Shown here: piece by piece, positions 52,946-61,413 of the stretch
How positions within the stretch are numbered: position 1 is the first letter of the stretch
Layout: every line of letters begins with the position of its first letter
NCBI RefSeq assembly: GCF_900243075.1
Contig: NZ_OEZH01000015.1
Span: forward strand, 53,043 to 117,042
Source of the DNA: Clostridioides difficile
GTDB lineage: Bacteria; Bacillota; Clostridia; Peptostreptococcales; Peptostreptococcaceae
DNA: 64,000 bases
Direction of reading: 5' to 3'
Notes under the pieces: model-generated
The model's database searches: none
Told to the model about the DNA's origin: nothing
Seen by the model: the letters and a program-made list of their open reading frames with translations, nothing else
Position numbers and translations under genes: made by a program

Positions 52946-52983
52946 AAAATTTTTTACTGTTAGTATACGATTTAAATAAAAAA

Positions 52984-53043
52984 TGCAATATGATTATTAA
53001 TGTAAACTGGATGCTTACATAAAAAATCATATTGCAATTTTTA
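52984..53043 (+). terminator. Terminator after the membrane protein gene
   Basis: TGCAATATGATT (52984-52995) pairs perfectly with AATCATATTGCA (53025-53036). The loop contains its own stem TGTAA/TTACA, and TTTTTATG follows. Confidence 0.75.
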
Positions 53044-53096
53044 TGATTGATAATATGTATTTAATCTATGGAATATAAATAGATAAAGGAGGAACT

Positions 53097-53522
53097 ATGT
53101 TAGATGGAAGAATAATGGGTCTTGATGTTGGTGATAAAACTATTGGAGTTGCTGTGAGTGATTTAATGGGATTAACTGCGCAAGGTCTAAAAACAATAAA
53201 AAGAGTAGGTAAGAAAAAAGATATTGAAGAAATAAAAGCTATAATAAAAGAAAAGCAAGTAAATAAAATTGTATCAGGATTACCAAAAAATATGAATGGA
53301 ACTTTAGGTCCACAAGGAGAAAAAGTAATCAAGTTTTGTGAGTTAGTAAAAGAAGAAACAGGTCTTGATGTAGAGTTTTGGGATGAGAGACTTTCTACAG
53401 TAGCAGCAGAGAGGTCCTTATTAGAGGCAGATGTTAGTAGACAAAAAAGAAAAAAGGTTATAGATATGTTAGCAGCAGTAATAATTTTGCAAGGATATTT
53501 AGATTTTAAAATAAATTCATAA
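53097..53522 (+). CDS. ruvX: Putative pre-16S rRNA nuclease / Holliday junction resolvase YqgF
   Basis: The 141-residue RNase H-like protein has [15 protein letters not shown] near the start (first acidic residue), [30 protein letters not shown] and the final acidic motif [18 protein letters not shown]. YqgF matures the 16S rRNA 5' end in E. coli; an equivalent role here is inferred. SD AGGAGGAA precedes the ATG. Confidence 0.95.
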   Translation: MLDGRIMGLDVGDKTIGVAVSDLMGLTAQGLKTIKRVGKKKDIEEIKAIIKEKQVNKIVSGLPKNMNGTLGPQGEKVIKFCELVKEETGLDVEFWDERLSTVAAERSLLEADVSRQKRKKVIDMLAAVIILQGYLDFKINS

Positions 53523-53599
53523 AAGAACTATAAAATTGAATACTTATGATATATAATATAAATAATAAAAATAAAAATAAATTTGAGGTGAATGACATT

Positions 53600-53887
53600 A
53601 TGGAAGAAAATATAATAAATTTAATAGACGAAAATGGTGTTGAAAGCCAATTTGAAATAATATTAACATTAGAAGCAGAAGGAAAAGAATATGCAATATT
53701 AATGCCTTTAGATGATGAAGAAGCTGAAGAAGCTTTAATCTTTAGAATTGATGAGGATGAAGAAGGGGAAATCTTAATACCTTTAGAAAGTGATGAGGAG
53801 TATGAAACTGTTGTAGCTGTATATACTGCTATAATGGAAGAAGAAGGTCTAAATTACGATGAAGATGAATCAAATGGACTTAACTAG
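53600..53887 (+). CDS. DUF1292 family protein (YrzB-like)
   Basis: The 95-residue acidic protein contains INLIDENGVESQFEIILTLE and YAILMPLDDEEAEEALIFRI, the DUF1292 signature. It usually follows ruvX in Firmicutes. I chose ATG 53600, nine bases after GAGGTGA; the longer frame from 53546 lacks an SD. Function is unknown. Confidence 0.9.
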   Translation: MEENIINLIDENGVESQFEIILTLEAEGKEYAILMPLDDEEAEEALIFRIDEDEEGEILIPLESDEEYETVVAVYTAIMEEEGLNYDEDESNGLN

Positions 53888-54096
53888 ATAGGGAGTTAAG
53901 TTTGTATATAAAAAATCAGGTATTTATTATATTTGCTTTAATTAAGACTTATTAATTGTAAAAAGCATTTATAGTATATATCTGTTTTTTTATTTTTTAT
54001 TAAAAAAATCAAAAAATTTATAGATTTTGGTGAATAATATATCTTTTATGGGTATATATTTATATTGTGAGAATAAATTAAATTTTTTCAAATGTC
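53888..54096. other. AT-rich spacer before fur
   Basis: About 210 bases of AT-rich sequence without a gene. No strong terminator was found after the DUF1292 gene, although TTTTTTTATTTTTTATT occurs at 53985-54001. Confidence 0.35.
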
Positions 54097-54149
54097 TTGA
54101 CAAAAAATGAATTATCAATTACAATATTATTTAATAAAGATTATCAATT
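54097..54149 (+). promoter_or_regulatory. fur promoter with Fur-like half-sites
   Basis: TTGACA (54097-54102), 17-base spacer, TACAAT (54120-54125). ATTATCAATT occurs at 54111-54120 and again at 54140-54149; its complement contains TTGATAAT, a Fur-box half-site. One copy overlaps the spacer and one lies downstream of the start point, which fits autoregulation. Confidence 0.6.
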
Positions 54150-54170
54150 GAAAATAGTAAGGGTGATGTT

Positions 54171-54629
54171 ATGGCAAATACAATGGATTTGTTAAAAGAC
54201 AAGTTAAAAGAAACTGGTTTTAAGATTACGCCACAAAGAAGAGCAATAGTTGAAATATTGCTTAAACATGACCATTCACATCTAAGTAGTGAAGAAATCT
54301 ATGATTTAGTTAGGGTTGACTGTCCTGAAATAGGTTTAGCTACTGTATATAGAACAATGCAGTTGTTGGATGAAATAGGATTAATATCAAAACTAAACTT
54401 AGACGATGGGTGTATAAGATATGAGATTAGTCTGCATAAAGAAGACTGTCATAATCATCATCATCTTATTTGTAAAAATTGTGGAAAGATAATGGAAGCT
54501 AAAGAAGACCTTTTAGACAATATAGAAAAAGAGATACAATCATTGTACAAATTTAAAATACTTGATCATGATGTTAAATTTTATGGACTATGTGACGAGT
54601 GTAATGGAGTAAGCGAATCAGAAGAGTAA
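54171..54629 (+). CDS. fur: Ferric uptake regulator Fur
   Basis: The 152-residue iron-sensing repressor has winged-helix KITPQRRAIVEILLKHDHSHLS, IGLATVYRTMQLLDEIGLIS, the metal-binding EDCHNHHHLICKNCGK with a His cluster and CxxC, and a second CxxC, LCDECNG. The His/Glu arrangement and the ferric context favour Fur over PerR or Zur, which I cannot exclude by motif alone. SD AAGGGTGATG precedes the ATG. Confidence 0.92.
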   Translation: MANTMDLLKDKLKETGFKITPQRRAIVEILLKHDHSHLSSEEIYDLVRVDCPEIGLATVYRTMQLLDEIGLISKLNLDDGCIRYEISLHKEDCHNHHHLICKNCGKIMEAKEDLLDNIEKEIQSLYKFKILDHDVKFYGLCDECNGVSESEE

Positions 54630-54649
54630 ACTTCTATTGCTTAATGTCG

Positions 54650-54700
54650 ATGGAAGAATAGTATAGAACTTTTATATTCTATGCTATTCTTCCATTTTTT
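54650..54700 (+). terminator. Terminator after fur
   Basis: ATGGAAGAATAGTATAGAA (54650-54668) pairs with TTCTATGCTATTCTTCCAT (54676-54694), one mismatch, then TTTTTT. Confidence 0.9.
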
Positions 54701-54745
54701 ATTATGAATCCACTTTAAAGTATGAGTATATAGTTTTCAAAGTGT

Positions 54746-55483
54746 TTATAGTTTTAATATTGAAAATATAATTAATCCTATAAGTACAAAAATGAATGAT
54801 TTTTCTATAAAATTACTAAACGGTCCACCAACAGTTAAAAATCCTAAAGAAATTTTCTTTTCGCTTAGTGGATAAAAAATTGGTATCCCTTGTTTTGTAA
54901 ATAAATCTCCTAAAAACATATGACTTGCATAACCAAGTGTACCATAAAAAGATAAATTATTAATATTAGTGATTAATTCTATCTGTTTTAGTAAAAAATA
55001 TATTATTATAGTTGCAAATATGCTATGAGAAAAGCTTCTGTGCTTTAACCAGGGAAAAATTGACAACATTAGACAAAAAATTGTAAAATATATTTCAACT
55101 TCTATGATGTATAAGCATATAGCTAATAGTATAAATATTAATGATAGAAAAACTTTTCTCAGAAATGTGTGGGTTAGTTTTGCCTCAATAATTATAATTG
55201 CAATAAATGTGATTATTGCACTTAAATAAAAATTATCATTTATATTTATTGAAATAAAGAAAATAATAATATTAATAGTATATATAAAAATTCTATATAT
55301 ATATTTGGATATATTGTTTTTTAGAATGAAATTTGAGACCATAGAATTAGATTTATCCAAATCGGGCAGTACAGCAAAAGTAGCTGAAACTAAAATATCA
55401 ACTAAAGATATAGGAATTTTAAATATTAAAGATGTCTGGATAGCTGTTAAGATTCCTATTGCACAATGAGTTTTACCACGCAT
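54746..55483 (-). CDS. Membrane-bound metal-dependent hydrolase, YdjM/DUF457 family
   Basis: The 245-residue polytopic protein has metal-ligand-like motifs MRGKTHCAIGI, ATFAVLPDLDKSNS, FPWLKHRSFSHSIFATI and GYASHMFLGDLFTKQGIPIFYPL, the H...D...H...D pattern of the YdjM family. It has about six helices. The substrate is unknown; some relatives are SOS-induced in E. coli. It is convergent with fur and divergent from RNase J. SD AGGAGGATT precedes the ATG. Confidence 0.88.
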   Translation of the reverse strand: MRGKTHCAIGILTAIQTSLIFKIPISLVDILVSATFAVLPDLDKSNSMVSNFILKNNISKYIYRIFIYTINIIIFFISININDNFYLSAIITFIAIIIIEAKLTHTFLRKVFLSLIFILLAICLYIIEVEIYFTIFCLMLSIFPWLKHRSFSHSIFATIIIYFLLKQIELITNINNLSFYGTLGYASHMFLGDLFTKQGIPIFYPLSEKKISLGFLTVGGPFSNFIEKSFIFVLIGLIIFSILKL

Positions 55484-55587
55484 AAATCCTCCTAAAATAT
55501 CCGATATTAAATCATATAATATTTAGAGGATATCAAAATAAAATAGGTTTGTCAAAATAATACGTTAAATGTATTTTAAATATAGCT

Positions 55588-55615
55588 TAAAATATGATAC
55601 GAATTATGGTACAAT
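55588..55615 (+). promoter_or_regulatory. Probable extended -10 promoter of RNase J gene
   Basis: TGGTACAAT (55607-55615) is an extended -10 element, with TTAAAA (55588-55593) as a weak -35 and a 16-base spacer. The leader to the start codon is about 85 bases. Confidence 0.45.
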
Positions 55616-55705
55616 AAGAATAACTGGTAGCGAGTGCGTGATTTGATATTATTTAGGATTGTAGAACGTGTTAAAAAATTAAATAGACAGAAGGAGATGA
55701 TGCAA

Positions 55706-57376
55706 TTGTTCAAAAAGAACACCAACAAGATAAAGGTAATGGCCTTGGGTGGACTTAACGAAGTTGGGAAAAATATGACTGTTGTTGAGTATAAAGATGA
55801 AATAATTGTTATAGATGCTGGACTTAGTTTTCCAGAAGATGAAATGTTAGGGGTAGATATAGTTATACCAGATATAACTTATTTAGTCAAAAATAGGGAT
55901 AAAATAAAGGGTATATTCATTACACATGGACATGAAGACCATATAGGGGCTCTTCCATATATATTGAAGAAAATAAATGTGCCTGTGTATGGAGCGAGAC
56001 TTAGTATAGGTCTTATACAAGTAAAACTTAAAGAACATAAGATGAATAACGTTAAGTTAAATGTCGTAGGTCCAAGACAAGTTATAAAGCTTGATAACAT
56101 GGAAGTAGAGTTTTTGAAAAATAACCATAGTATACCAGATGCTTACTCTATTGCAATACACACAGACCAAGGTATAATATACCATACAGGAGATTTTAAG
56201 ATTGATTTAACTCCTATTGATGGAGATGTTATGGATATGCATAGAATCTGTGAGTTAAGCAAAAAAGGAGTTCTTTTAATGTTGGCTGATAGTACTAATG
56301 CAGAAAAACCAGGATTTACTATGTCTGAAAAGACTGTTGGAGTAGGTCTTGACGAATTATTTGCAAAAGGAAATGGTAGAAGAATTATAGTTGCTACTTT
56401 TGCATCCAACATACACAGATTACAACAAATAATAAATACTGCTGAAAAGTTTAATAGAAAAGTTGCTATATCAGGTCGCTCAATGGTAAATGTAGTTGGA
56501 GTTGCAAAAGAATTAGGATATTTAGATATTTCTGATGATATGCTTATAGATTTAAATGATATATGTAAATATGAAGACAGTGAATTAGTGATAATAACAA
56601 CTGGTTCACAAGGTGAACCTATGTCAGCTCTTGCTAGAATGGCTTTTTCAGAGCACAAAAAAGTAGAAATAAAGAGTGGCGATTTAGTTATAATATCTGC
56701 TCATCCAATACCAGGAAATGAAAAATTAATATCAAGAGTAATCAATTTCTTATTTGAAAAAGGAGCAGAAGTAGTATACAGTGATATAGCTGATATACAT
56801 GTTTCTGGACATGCCTGTCAAGAAGAATTAAAACTTATACATGCATTAGTTAGACCAAAGTTTTTTATGCCAGCTCATGGTGAATACAGAATGTTAAAAA
56901 GACATGCCGAAATAGCTGAACAGCTCGGTATGGACAAAGAAAATATTTTTGTTATGCAAACAGGAGATGTTTTAGAATTAGATAAAAACTCTGCTAAAGT
57001 AGCAAATCGTATACAAACAGGAAATATATTAGTTGATGGACTAGGAGTAGGCGATGTAGGTAACATAGTTTTAAGAGATAGAAAGCATTTATCAGAAGAT
57101 GGTCTTATGATAGTTGTAGTAACTATTTCTAAGGATGAGGGTAAAGTTCTAGCAGGTCCAGATATAATTTCTAGAGGATTTGTATATGTAAGAGAGTCAG
57201 AAGACTTAATGGATGGAGCAAAAGATATAATTAAGAATGTTCTAAATGAATGTGAAGAGAAAAATATTAAAGAGTGGGCTTATTTAAAGAATAATATCAA
57301 AGAAAACTTAAAAGAATATTTATATCAAAAAACTAAACGAAATCCAATGATACTTCCTATAATAATGGAAGTGTAA
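55706..57376 (+). CDS. rnj: Ribonuclease J
   Basis: The 556-residue metallo-beta-lactamase-fold nuclease has 5'-exonuclease and endonuclease activity on mRNA. Motifs: GGLNEVGKNMTVVEY, FITHGHEDHIGALPYI (HxHxDH), NNHSIPDAY, YHTGDFKIDLTPIDG, beta-CASP GRSMVNVVG and TGSQGEPMSALARMA, then VSGHACQEELKLI and MPAHGEYRML. I chose TTG 55706 (MFKKNTNKIKVMALGGL), nine bases after AAGGAG (55691-55696). ATG codons at 55697 and 55700 lie too close, and the full frame from 55634 would add an unneeded 24 residues. Length is the family norm. Confidence 0.95.
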   Translation: MFKKNTNKIKVMALGGLNEVGKNMTVVEYKDEIIVIDAGLSFPEDEMLGVDIVIPDITYLVKNRDKIKGIFITHGHEDHIGALPYILKKINVPVYGARLSIGLIQVKLKEHKMNNVKLNVVGPRQVIKLDNMEVEFLKNNHSIPDAYSIAIHTDQGIIYHTGDFKIDLTPIDGDVMDMHRICELSKKGVLLMLADSTNAEKPGFTMSEKTVGVGLDELFAKGNGRRIIVATFASNIHRLQQIINTAEKFNRKVAISGRSMVNVVGVAKELGYLDISDDMLIDLNDICKYEDSELVIITTGSQGEPMSALARMAFSEHKKVEIKSGDLVIISAHPIPGNEKLISRVINFLFEKGAEVVYSDIADIHVSGHACQEELKLIHALVRPKFFMPAHGEYRMLKRHAEIAEQLGMDKENIFVMQTGDVLELDKNSAKVANRIQTGNILVDGLGVGDVGNIVLRDRKHLSEDGLMIVVVTISKDEGKVLAGPDIISRGFVYVRESEDLMDGAKDIIKNVLNECEEKNIKEWAYLKNNIKENLKEYLYQKTKRNPMILPIIMEV

Positions 57377-57402
57377 TATAAAAAATCATAAAATTGAAAA
57401 TT

Positions 57403-57480
57403 AGACCTCTTGTAATTTTTAAAATAATATCAAAAATCCAATTGATACTATCTTAAGAATTACAAGAGGTCTTTTTAATT
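57403..57480 (+). terminator. Terminator after RNase J gene
   Basis: AGACCTCTTGTAATT (57403-57417) pairs perfectly with AATTACAAGAGGTCT (57458-57472), followed by TTTTAATTTTT. The 40-base loop has an inner stem TATCAA/TTGATA. Confidence 0.85.
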
Positions 57481-57582
57481 TTTGACATAAAAAAATATGT
57501 ATATTACATAAAATACCAATTATAACAATCTTTTATTAGTAAAAACTACTTATATATAAATTCTACTAATAGGAGGTTTTTT

Positions 57583-57783
57583 ATGGATAATATCTCAAGA
57601 CAAAATGCTATAAAAGCGTTAAAACAAACAAAGATGGAAATAGCAGGAGAATATGGAATGAATTATGAAGATGCCTTTGAAATAATAGAAAATGCATCTA
57701 ATAAAGGTGTTTTAGAAGGTTACTTTAAAAAGCTTGAGAAGAAAAAAAATTTAGGTCAAGGTATATCTAGGCATTTAGAATAA
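57583..57783 (+). CDS. Alpha/beta-type small acid-soluble spore protein, divergent
   Basis: The 66-residue protein contains ALKQTKMEIAGEYGM, which matches the first conserved SASP helix (consensus like ALDKMKYEIAQEFGV, including the EIA protease cleavage site), and GVLEGYFKKLEK for the second helix region. SASPs coat spore DNA and protect it from UV; they are made in the forespore under SigG. The second conserved block is poorly kept. SD AGGAGGTT precedes the ATG. I could not assign a clear SigG promoter. Confidence 0.75.
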   Translation: MDNISRQNAIKALKQTKMEIAGEYGMNYEDAFEIIENASNKGVLEGYFKKLEKKKNLGQGISRHLE

Positions 57784-57836
57784 AAAAAGTTAAATGTGAG
57801 AAAATAAGTTTAAATAAACTTTAAGAGGTGACATCG

Positions 57837-59000
57837 ATGAAAAAATTAGCTAGTACTGCTTTGGCTATATTACTTGCATTTACTCCTTTGAGTTTTTCTT
57901 TTGCAAATAATAAAGAAAATGCTGATGCCAACCAACTAAATATATCTTCAAAATCAGCAATTTTGATGGATGTTGGTAGTGGACAAATTTTATATGAAAA
58001 GGATGCTCATAAAAAGCTTCCTCCTGCCAGTGTAACAAAGGTAATGACAATGTTACTTATTGTAGAAGCTTTAGATTCAGGCGATATTAAGCTTGATGAT
58101 GAAGTTCAAGTAAGTGAAACTGCATCTAGTATGGGTGGTAGTCAGATATTCTTAGAGCCAGGAGAAACACAAAAGGTTGATACGTTATTAAAGGGTATAG
58201 CTGTTGCTTCTGCAAATGATGCTTGTGTTGCTATGGCTGAACATTTAGCTGGAAGTGTTGAAGGATTTGTTGATAGAATGAATGCTAAGGCAAAAGAGTT
58301 AAATATGAATGACACTCATTTTGCAAATACAAATGGACTTCCAGTTGCAAATCACTATACATCTGCTCATGATATAGCTCTAATGTCTAGAGAACTGTTA
58401 AAACATGAAATGATAAGTAAATACTTAACTACATGGATGGATAAGGTTGTAGTAGGGAAAAAACAAGTTACAGTAGGTCTTGCAAATACTAATAAACTTA
58501 TAAAACACTATCAAGGAGCAACTGGTGTTAAAACTGGGTTTACTCAAGAAGCAAAATACTGTTTATCAGCATCTGCAAAGAGAGGTAATACTCATTTAGT
58601 TGCAGCAACTTTGGGAGCAGAGACTTCTCCAGAAAGATTTAATGATGCATCTAGCCTTTTAAACTATGGATTTGCTAATTATGAAAGTGTTAAGTTATGT
58701 AGTAAAGGAGATAATATAGCAACACTTACACTGGATAAGGCTGATGAAAACAAAGTTAAATTGGTTGCTAAGGAAGATTTAAATGCTCTTATTAAAAAAG
58801 GAAGCTCTAAAGAATTTGAAAAGAAAATTGAAATAGTAAAAAATCCTAAAATGCCAATTAAAAAGGGAACTGTTTTAGGAAAGATAAAGATATGTAAAGA
58901 TAAAAAAGTAATAGGCGAAGTGGAATTGGTAAATACTAAAGATATAAATAAGGCAAGCTATCTACAAATGCTTCAAAGAATAATTGATAACATGATATAA
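57837..59000 (+). CDS. dacF: D-alanyl-D-alanine carboxypeptidase (DacF-like)
   Basis: The 387-residue protein has a signal peptide (residues 1-23), the catalytic S65-V-T-K68, SANDACVAMAEH (SxN motif), and KTG in GVKTGFT. A C-terminal PBP5-like domain follows, and the protein ends in a helix SYLQMLQRIIDNMI that may anchor it. It trims the last D-Ala of peptidoglycan peptides. I chose ATG 57837, nine bases after GAGGTG; GTG 57828 is in the SD. It follows the SASP gene by 54 bases; DacF in Bacillus is forespore-expressed, consistent with that neighbour. Confidence 0.92.
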   Translation: MKKLASTALAILLAFTPLSFSFANNKENADANQLNISSKSAILMDVGSGQILYEKDAHKKLPPASVTKVMTMLLIVEALDSGDIKLDDEVQVSETASSMGGSQIFLEPGETQKVDTLLKGIAVASANDACVAMAEHLAGSVEGFVDRMNAKAKELNMNDTHFANTNGLPVANHYTSAHDIALMSRELLKHEMISKYLTTWMDKVVVGKKQVTVGLANTNKLIKHYQGATGVKTGFTQEAKYCLSASAKRGNTHLVAATLGAETSPERFNDASSLLNYGFANYESVKLCSKGDNIATLTLDKADENKVKLVAKEDLNALIKKGSSKEFEKKIEIVKNPKMPIKKGTVLGKIKICKDKKVIGEVELVNTKDINKASYLQMLQRIIDNMI

Positions 59001-59018
59001 ATAATTACCAAATGAAAC

Positions 59019-59055
59019 ATAATTATAATACACAAAGATATAATTATAATACACA
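59019..59055 (+). repeat. Tandem 16-bp direct repeat after dacF
   Basis: ATAATTATAATACACA occurs at 59019-59034 and 59040-59055, period 21 bases, just before the dacF terminator. It has no visible role. Confidence 0.7.
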
Positions 59056-59060
59056 TAAAA

Positions 59061-59099
59061 AATACCCTTATGTAATTATTTGCCATAGGGGTATTTTTA
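59061..59099 (+). terminator. Terminator after dacF
   Basis: AATACCCTTATG (59061-59072) pairs with CATAGGGGTATT (59084-59095), one wobble, then TTTAT. Confidence 0.8.
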
Positions 59100-59210
59100 T
59101 TTATCATATACAAGTATTTTATAATCTTATGATTTTTATAGAAATATAGAAAAGTTTATGTATCTTAGAATATTATTTGATTTAATATCATATATAGGGT
59201 TGTTTAACAA

Positions 59211-59633
59211 CTATCTAAGTAAAGGCATACTACCAGTAAGTTTATTTACTTTCTTTTTATTACCATAAATTGCTATTCCAAAATACTGTAACTCATCTTC
59301 TGGAACACTAGCAATCTTTTGTGTAAATTCTTCATAAAGATTGCAACTTTGTGCTACATCTGAAAAATCTACAACAGTTAAATCGTTAAATTCCAAAGTA
59401 TATAATTTTTTACGTAAATCCTTTATTATTTCTTTGTTTCCTTTTAAAATAGGTACAGGGATGTCAATAATTCCTAAGTGACTATTACCTGTTTTGTCAA
59501 CTACATCTGGACCAACAGTTTCTGGGGCATGTTTTCCTAGTGTAATTCCCATTATAGCTGCTGTATTTGATATAATTCCCATTGGCAAATTTTCATCTAT
59601 TACCATGACACATTTTGAATTTTTAGTTTCCAT
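59211..59633 (-). CDS. DUF2000 family protein
   Basis: The 140-residue protein shows CVMVIDENLPMGIISNTAAI, LGKHAPETVGPDVVDKTG and SHLGIIDIPVPILKG, the DUF2000 family, which has a peptidyl-tRNA-hydrolase-like fold of unknown function. AGGAGAA precedes the start on the minus strand. It starts 20 bases after the AraC-type regulator stop and is probably cotranscribed with it. Confidence 0.88.
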   Translation of the reverse strand: METKNSKCVMVIDENLPMGIISNTAAIMGITLGKHAPETVGPDVVDKTGNSHLGIIDIPVPILKGNKEIIKDLRKKLYTLEFNDLTVVDFSDVAQSCNLYEEFTQKIASVPEDELQYFGIAIYGNKKKVNKLTGSMPLLR

Positions 59634-59653
59634 TTTTAATTCTCCTTTTTACC

Positions 59654-60490
59654 TTATTTAAAGTTATTTGAATCATCATTTATAAATATATTTTGATACT
59701 GCTTTGGTGTAAGGCCAATAAAATTTTTAAAAAAATTTGTAAAGTGACTTTGGTCTACAAATCCTGTCTGTATGGCAGCATCTATAGGTTCTACACCTTT
59801 TTCTAAAAGCTTCTTAGCTTTGTTTACTCGTATATTTTCCAGGTATCTATATGGTGTAATACCTTTTAATTTTGTAAAATTACGAAGTAGAGAGTACTTA
59901 TTCATTCCTGCTATAGTGCTTAATTCATCAAGCACTATATGTTCAGCATAATTATTTTCTAGATAATCACATACCGATTGAATTTCTATATTTGTTTTTT
60001 CCAAGTTAAGCTGCAAATTTGGTTCTGTATGTTCTTCAATTAATTGTTCAATTAGGAAGAAAAAAAGTTCTTCTTTTTTAAAATCTAATTCTTCTTCCAT
60101 GATTATATGATGTAGCTCTTGTAGTAGAGGGACTAGTTCACTGCGAAATATCACAGGTTGATTAAACTTTGGTAAATAATTTTCACCTGTAATCTCAAAG
60201 ACAGTTTTTTTCATTATTTCTGGCTTAATATTGATACATCTGTAATCAAGTACTTTATTATCTATCTGTTCACAAGTATGACTATCAAAAGGGTTGAAAA
60301 GTAACAAATCCCCAGTACCTGTGGTATACTCTTTATTTTTACAAGACAAATATCTCTGACCTTTTTCTATAAAACCAATTACATAATGTTCATGAAAATG
60401 GTTTGGGAATTTTTGCATTATACCTTTAAATCTATATGCTTCAATTTTTAATTCCTTATCAAAACATACTGTGCGCTCTTCTTGTTTCAC
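59654..60490 (-). CDS. AraC-family transcription regulator with cupin domain
   Basis: The 278-residue protein has an N-terminal cupin-like sensor (FPNHFHEHYVIGFIEKGQR; LLLFNPFDSHTCEQ, about residues 28-75) and a C-terminal double helix-turn-helix (LDELSTIAGMNKYSLLRNFTK; AIQTGFVDQSHFTNFFKNFI, last 100 residues). SD GGAGG precedes the ATG. It most likely controls itself and the DUF2000 gene. The ligand is unknown. The AraC-DUF2000 pairing suggests a small accessory function. Confidence 0.92.
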   Translation of the reverse strand: MKQEERTVCFDKELKIEAYRFKGIMQKFPNHFHEHYVIGFIEKGQRYLSCKNKEYTTGTGDLLLFNPFDSHTCEQIDNKVLDYRCINIKPEIMKKTVFEITGENYLPKFNQPVIFRSELVPLLQELHHIIMEEELDFKKEELFFFLIEQLIEEHTEPNLQLNLEKTNIEIQSVCDYLENNYAEHIVLDELSTIAGMNKYSLLRNFTKLKGITPYRYLENIRVNKAKKLLEKGVEPIDAAIQTGFVDQSHFTNFFKNFIGLTPKQYQNIFINDDSNNFK

Positions 60491-60549
60491 TTAATTAACC
60501 TCCTTTCATGTTATACAAAGTGTAACACATATTTTTTTGTACTTCTTGT

Positions 60550-60579
60550 ATGATATTGACTAAAGGACAATAATGTCAA
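60550..60579 (-). promoter_or_regulatory. Promoter and TTGACA repeats upstream of the AraC-type gene
   Basis: On the minus strand, TTGACA (60579-60574) and TATCAT (60555-60550) have an 18-base spacer. A second TTGACA lies ten bases upstream of the first (60589-60584), giving a direct repeat of the kind AraC-type proteins bind. Confidence 0.4.
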
Positions 60580-60590
60580 TTCCTGTCAAT

Positions 60591-60787
60591 ATAATATTGC
60601 ACTTACAGTAGGTGTAATTATTATATTTTTACAATGAATATGATATAATAATAAAAGTTATAAAATAAAAAGTGAATTTTAATTTTATGATTAGAGGTTA
60701 AAATTATTATAATATAAAATAATTTTGATTATAAGTTATTTAATTGTTATAATAGTATTAAAAATTTGATTTAGGAGATGTAAATTA
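60591..60787. other. Divergent intergenic region before the M50 gene
   Basis: AT-rich sequence that should hold the promoter for the M50 gene; ATATAATA near 60651 is a possible -10. No other feature was found. Confidence 0.3.
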
Positions 60788-61384
60788 ATGTTAAGTATGA
60801 ATATAGGAGAAATAGTAGCAAGTTTAGTTGGTATAGCTATGGCAATATCAATACATGAGTTTGGTCATGCTTATTCAGCTCACTTATTGGGAGATGATAC
60901 AGCTAAAGCTTATGGTAGAATGACATTAAATCCTGTAAGACATGTTGACCCAATTGGTCTTTTGGCTATGTTTATTCTTAGAATAGGATGGGCAAAACCA
61001 GTACCAGTAAATCCAAATAACTTTAAAAACTATAAGATAGGAAACCTAATAGTTTCACTTGCAGGCGTTTTTTGCAATGTTTTGACTGCTATACTTTGTG
61101 TAATTATCAATAAATATGTGCATATGTATGCGATAAATACAATAGCTGAATATGTGTTTTTATATAGTATTGGATTTGCAGCTTTTAACTTACTTCCTAT
61201 ACCTCCACTTGATGGATGGGGAGTTATATCTACATTTGTACCATATAAATGGAATGAATATGTGTATAAATTTGAAAGTATGAGCTATATAATTTTATTA
61301 ATTGCTTTATTTACTGGTATGTATAGAATAATATTAACACCAATATATGCAGTGTTACTAAAAATAGTATATTTATTTGTTTAA
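60788..61384 (+). CDS. Site-2 protease family (M50) membrane protein
   Basis: The 198-residue protein has H23-E-F-G-H27, the zinc-binding HExxH in the first helix, and NLLPIPPLDGWGV, the NxxPxPxLDG motif with the third ligand. It has about five to six helices and no PDZ domain. It is a small intramembrane metalloprotease related to SpoIVFB and YwhC; its substrate is not known. SD AGGAGATG precedes the ATG. scpA begins 29 bases after its stop, so it probably shares a transcript with scpAB, an order common in clostridia. Confidence 0.92.
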   Translation: MLSMNIGEIVASLVGIAMAISIHEFGHAYSAHLLGDDTAKAYGRMTLNPVRHVDPIGLLAMFILRIGWAKPVPVNPNNFKNYKIGNLIVSLAGVFCNVLTAILCVIINKYVHMYAINTIAEYVFLYSIGFAAFNLLPIPPLDGWGVISTFVPYKWNEYVYKFESMSYIILLIALFTGMYRIILTPIYAVLLKIVYLFV

Positions 61385-61413
61385 TATAATAAACAGATTA
61401 AAGAGGGATTGAT

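Noticed and set aside
55634..55705. RNase J starting at ATG 55634 with 24 more residues
   Set aside because: There is no SD before 55634. AAGGAG at 55691-55696 points to TTG 55706, which gives the usual family length.
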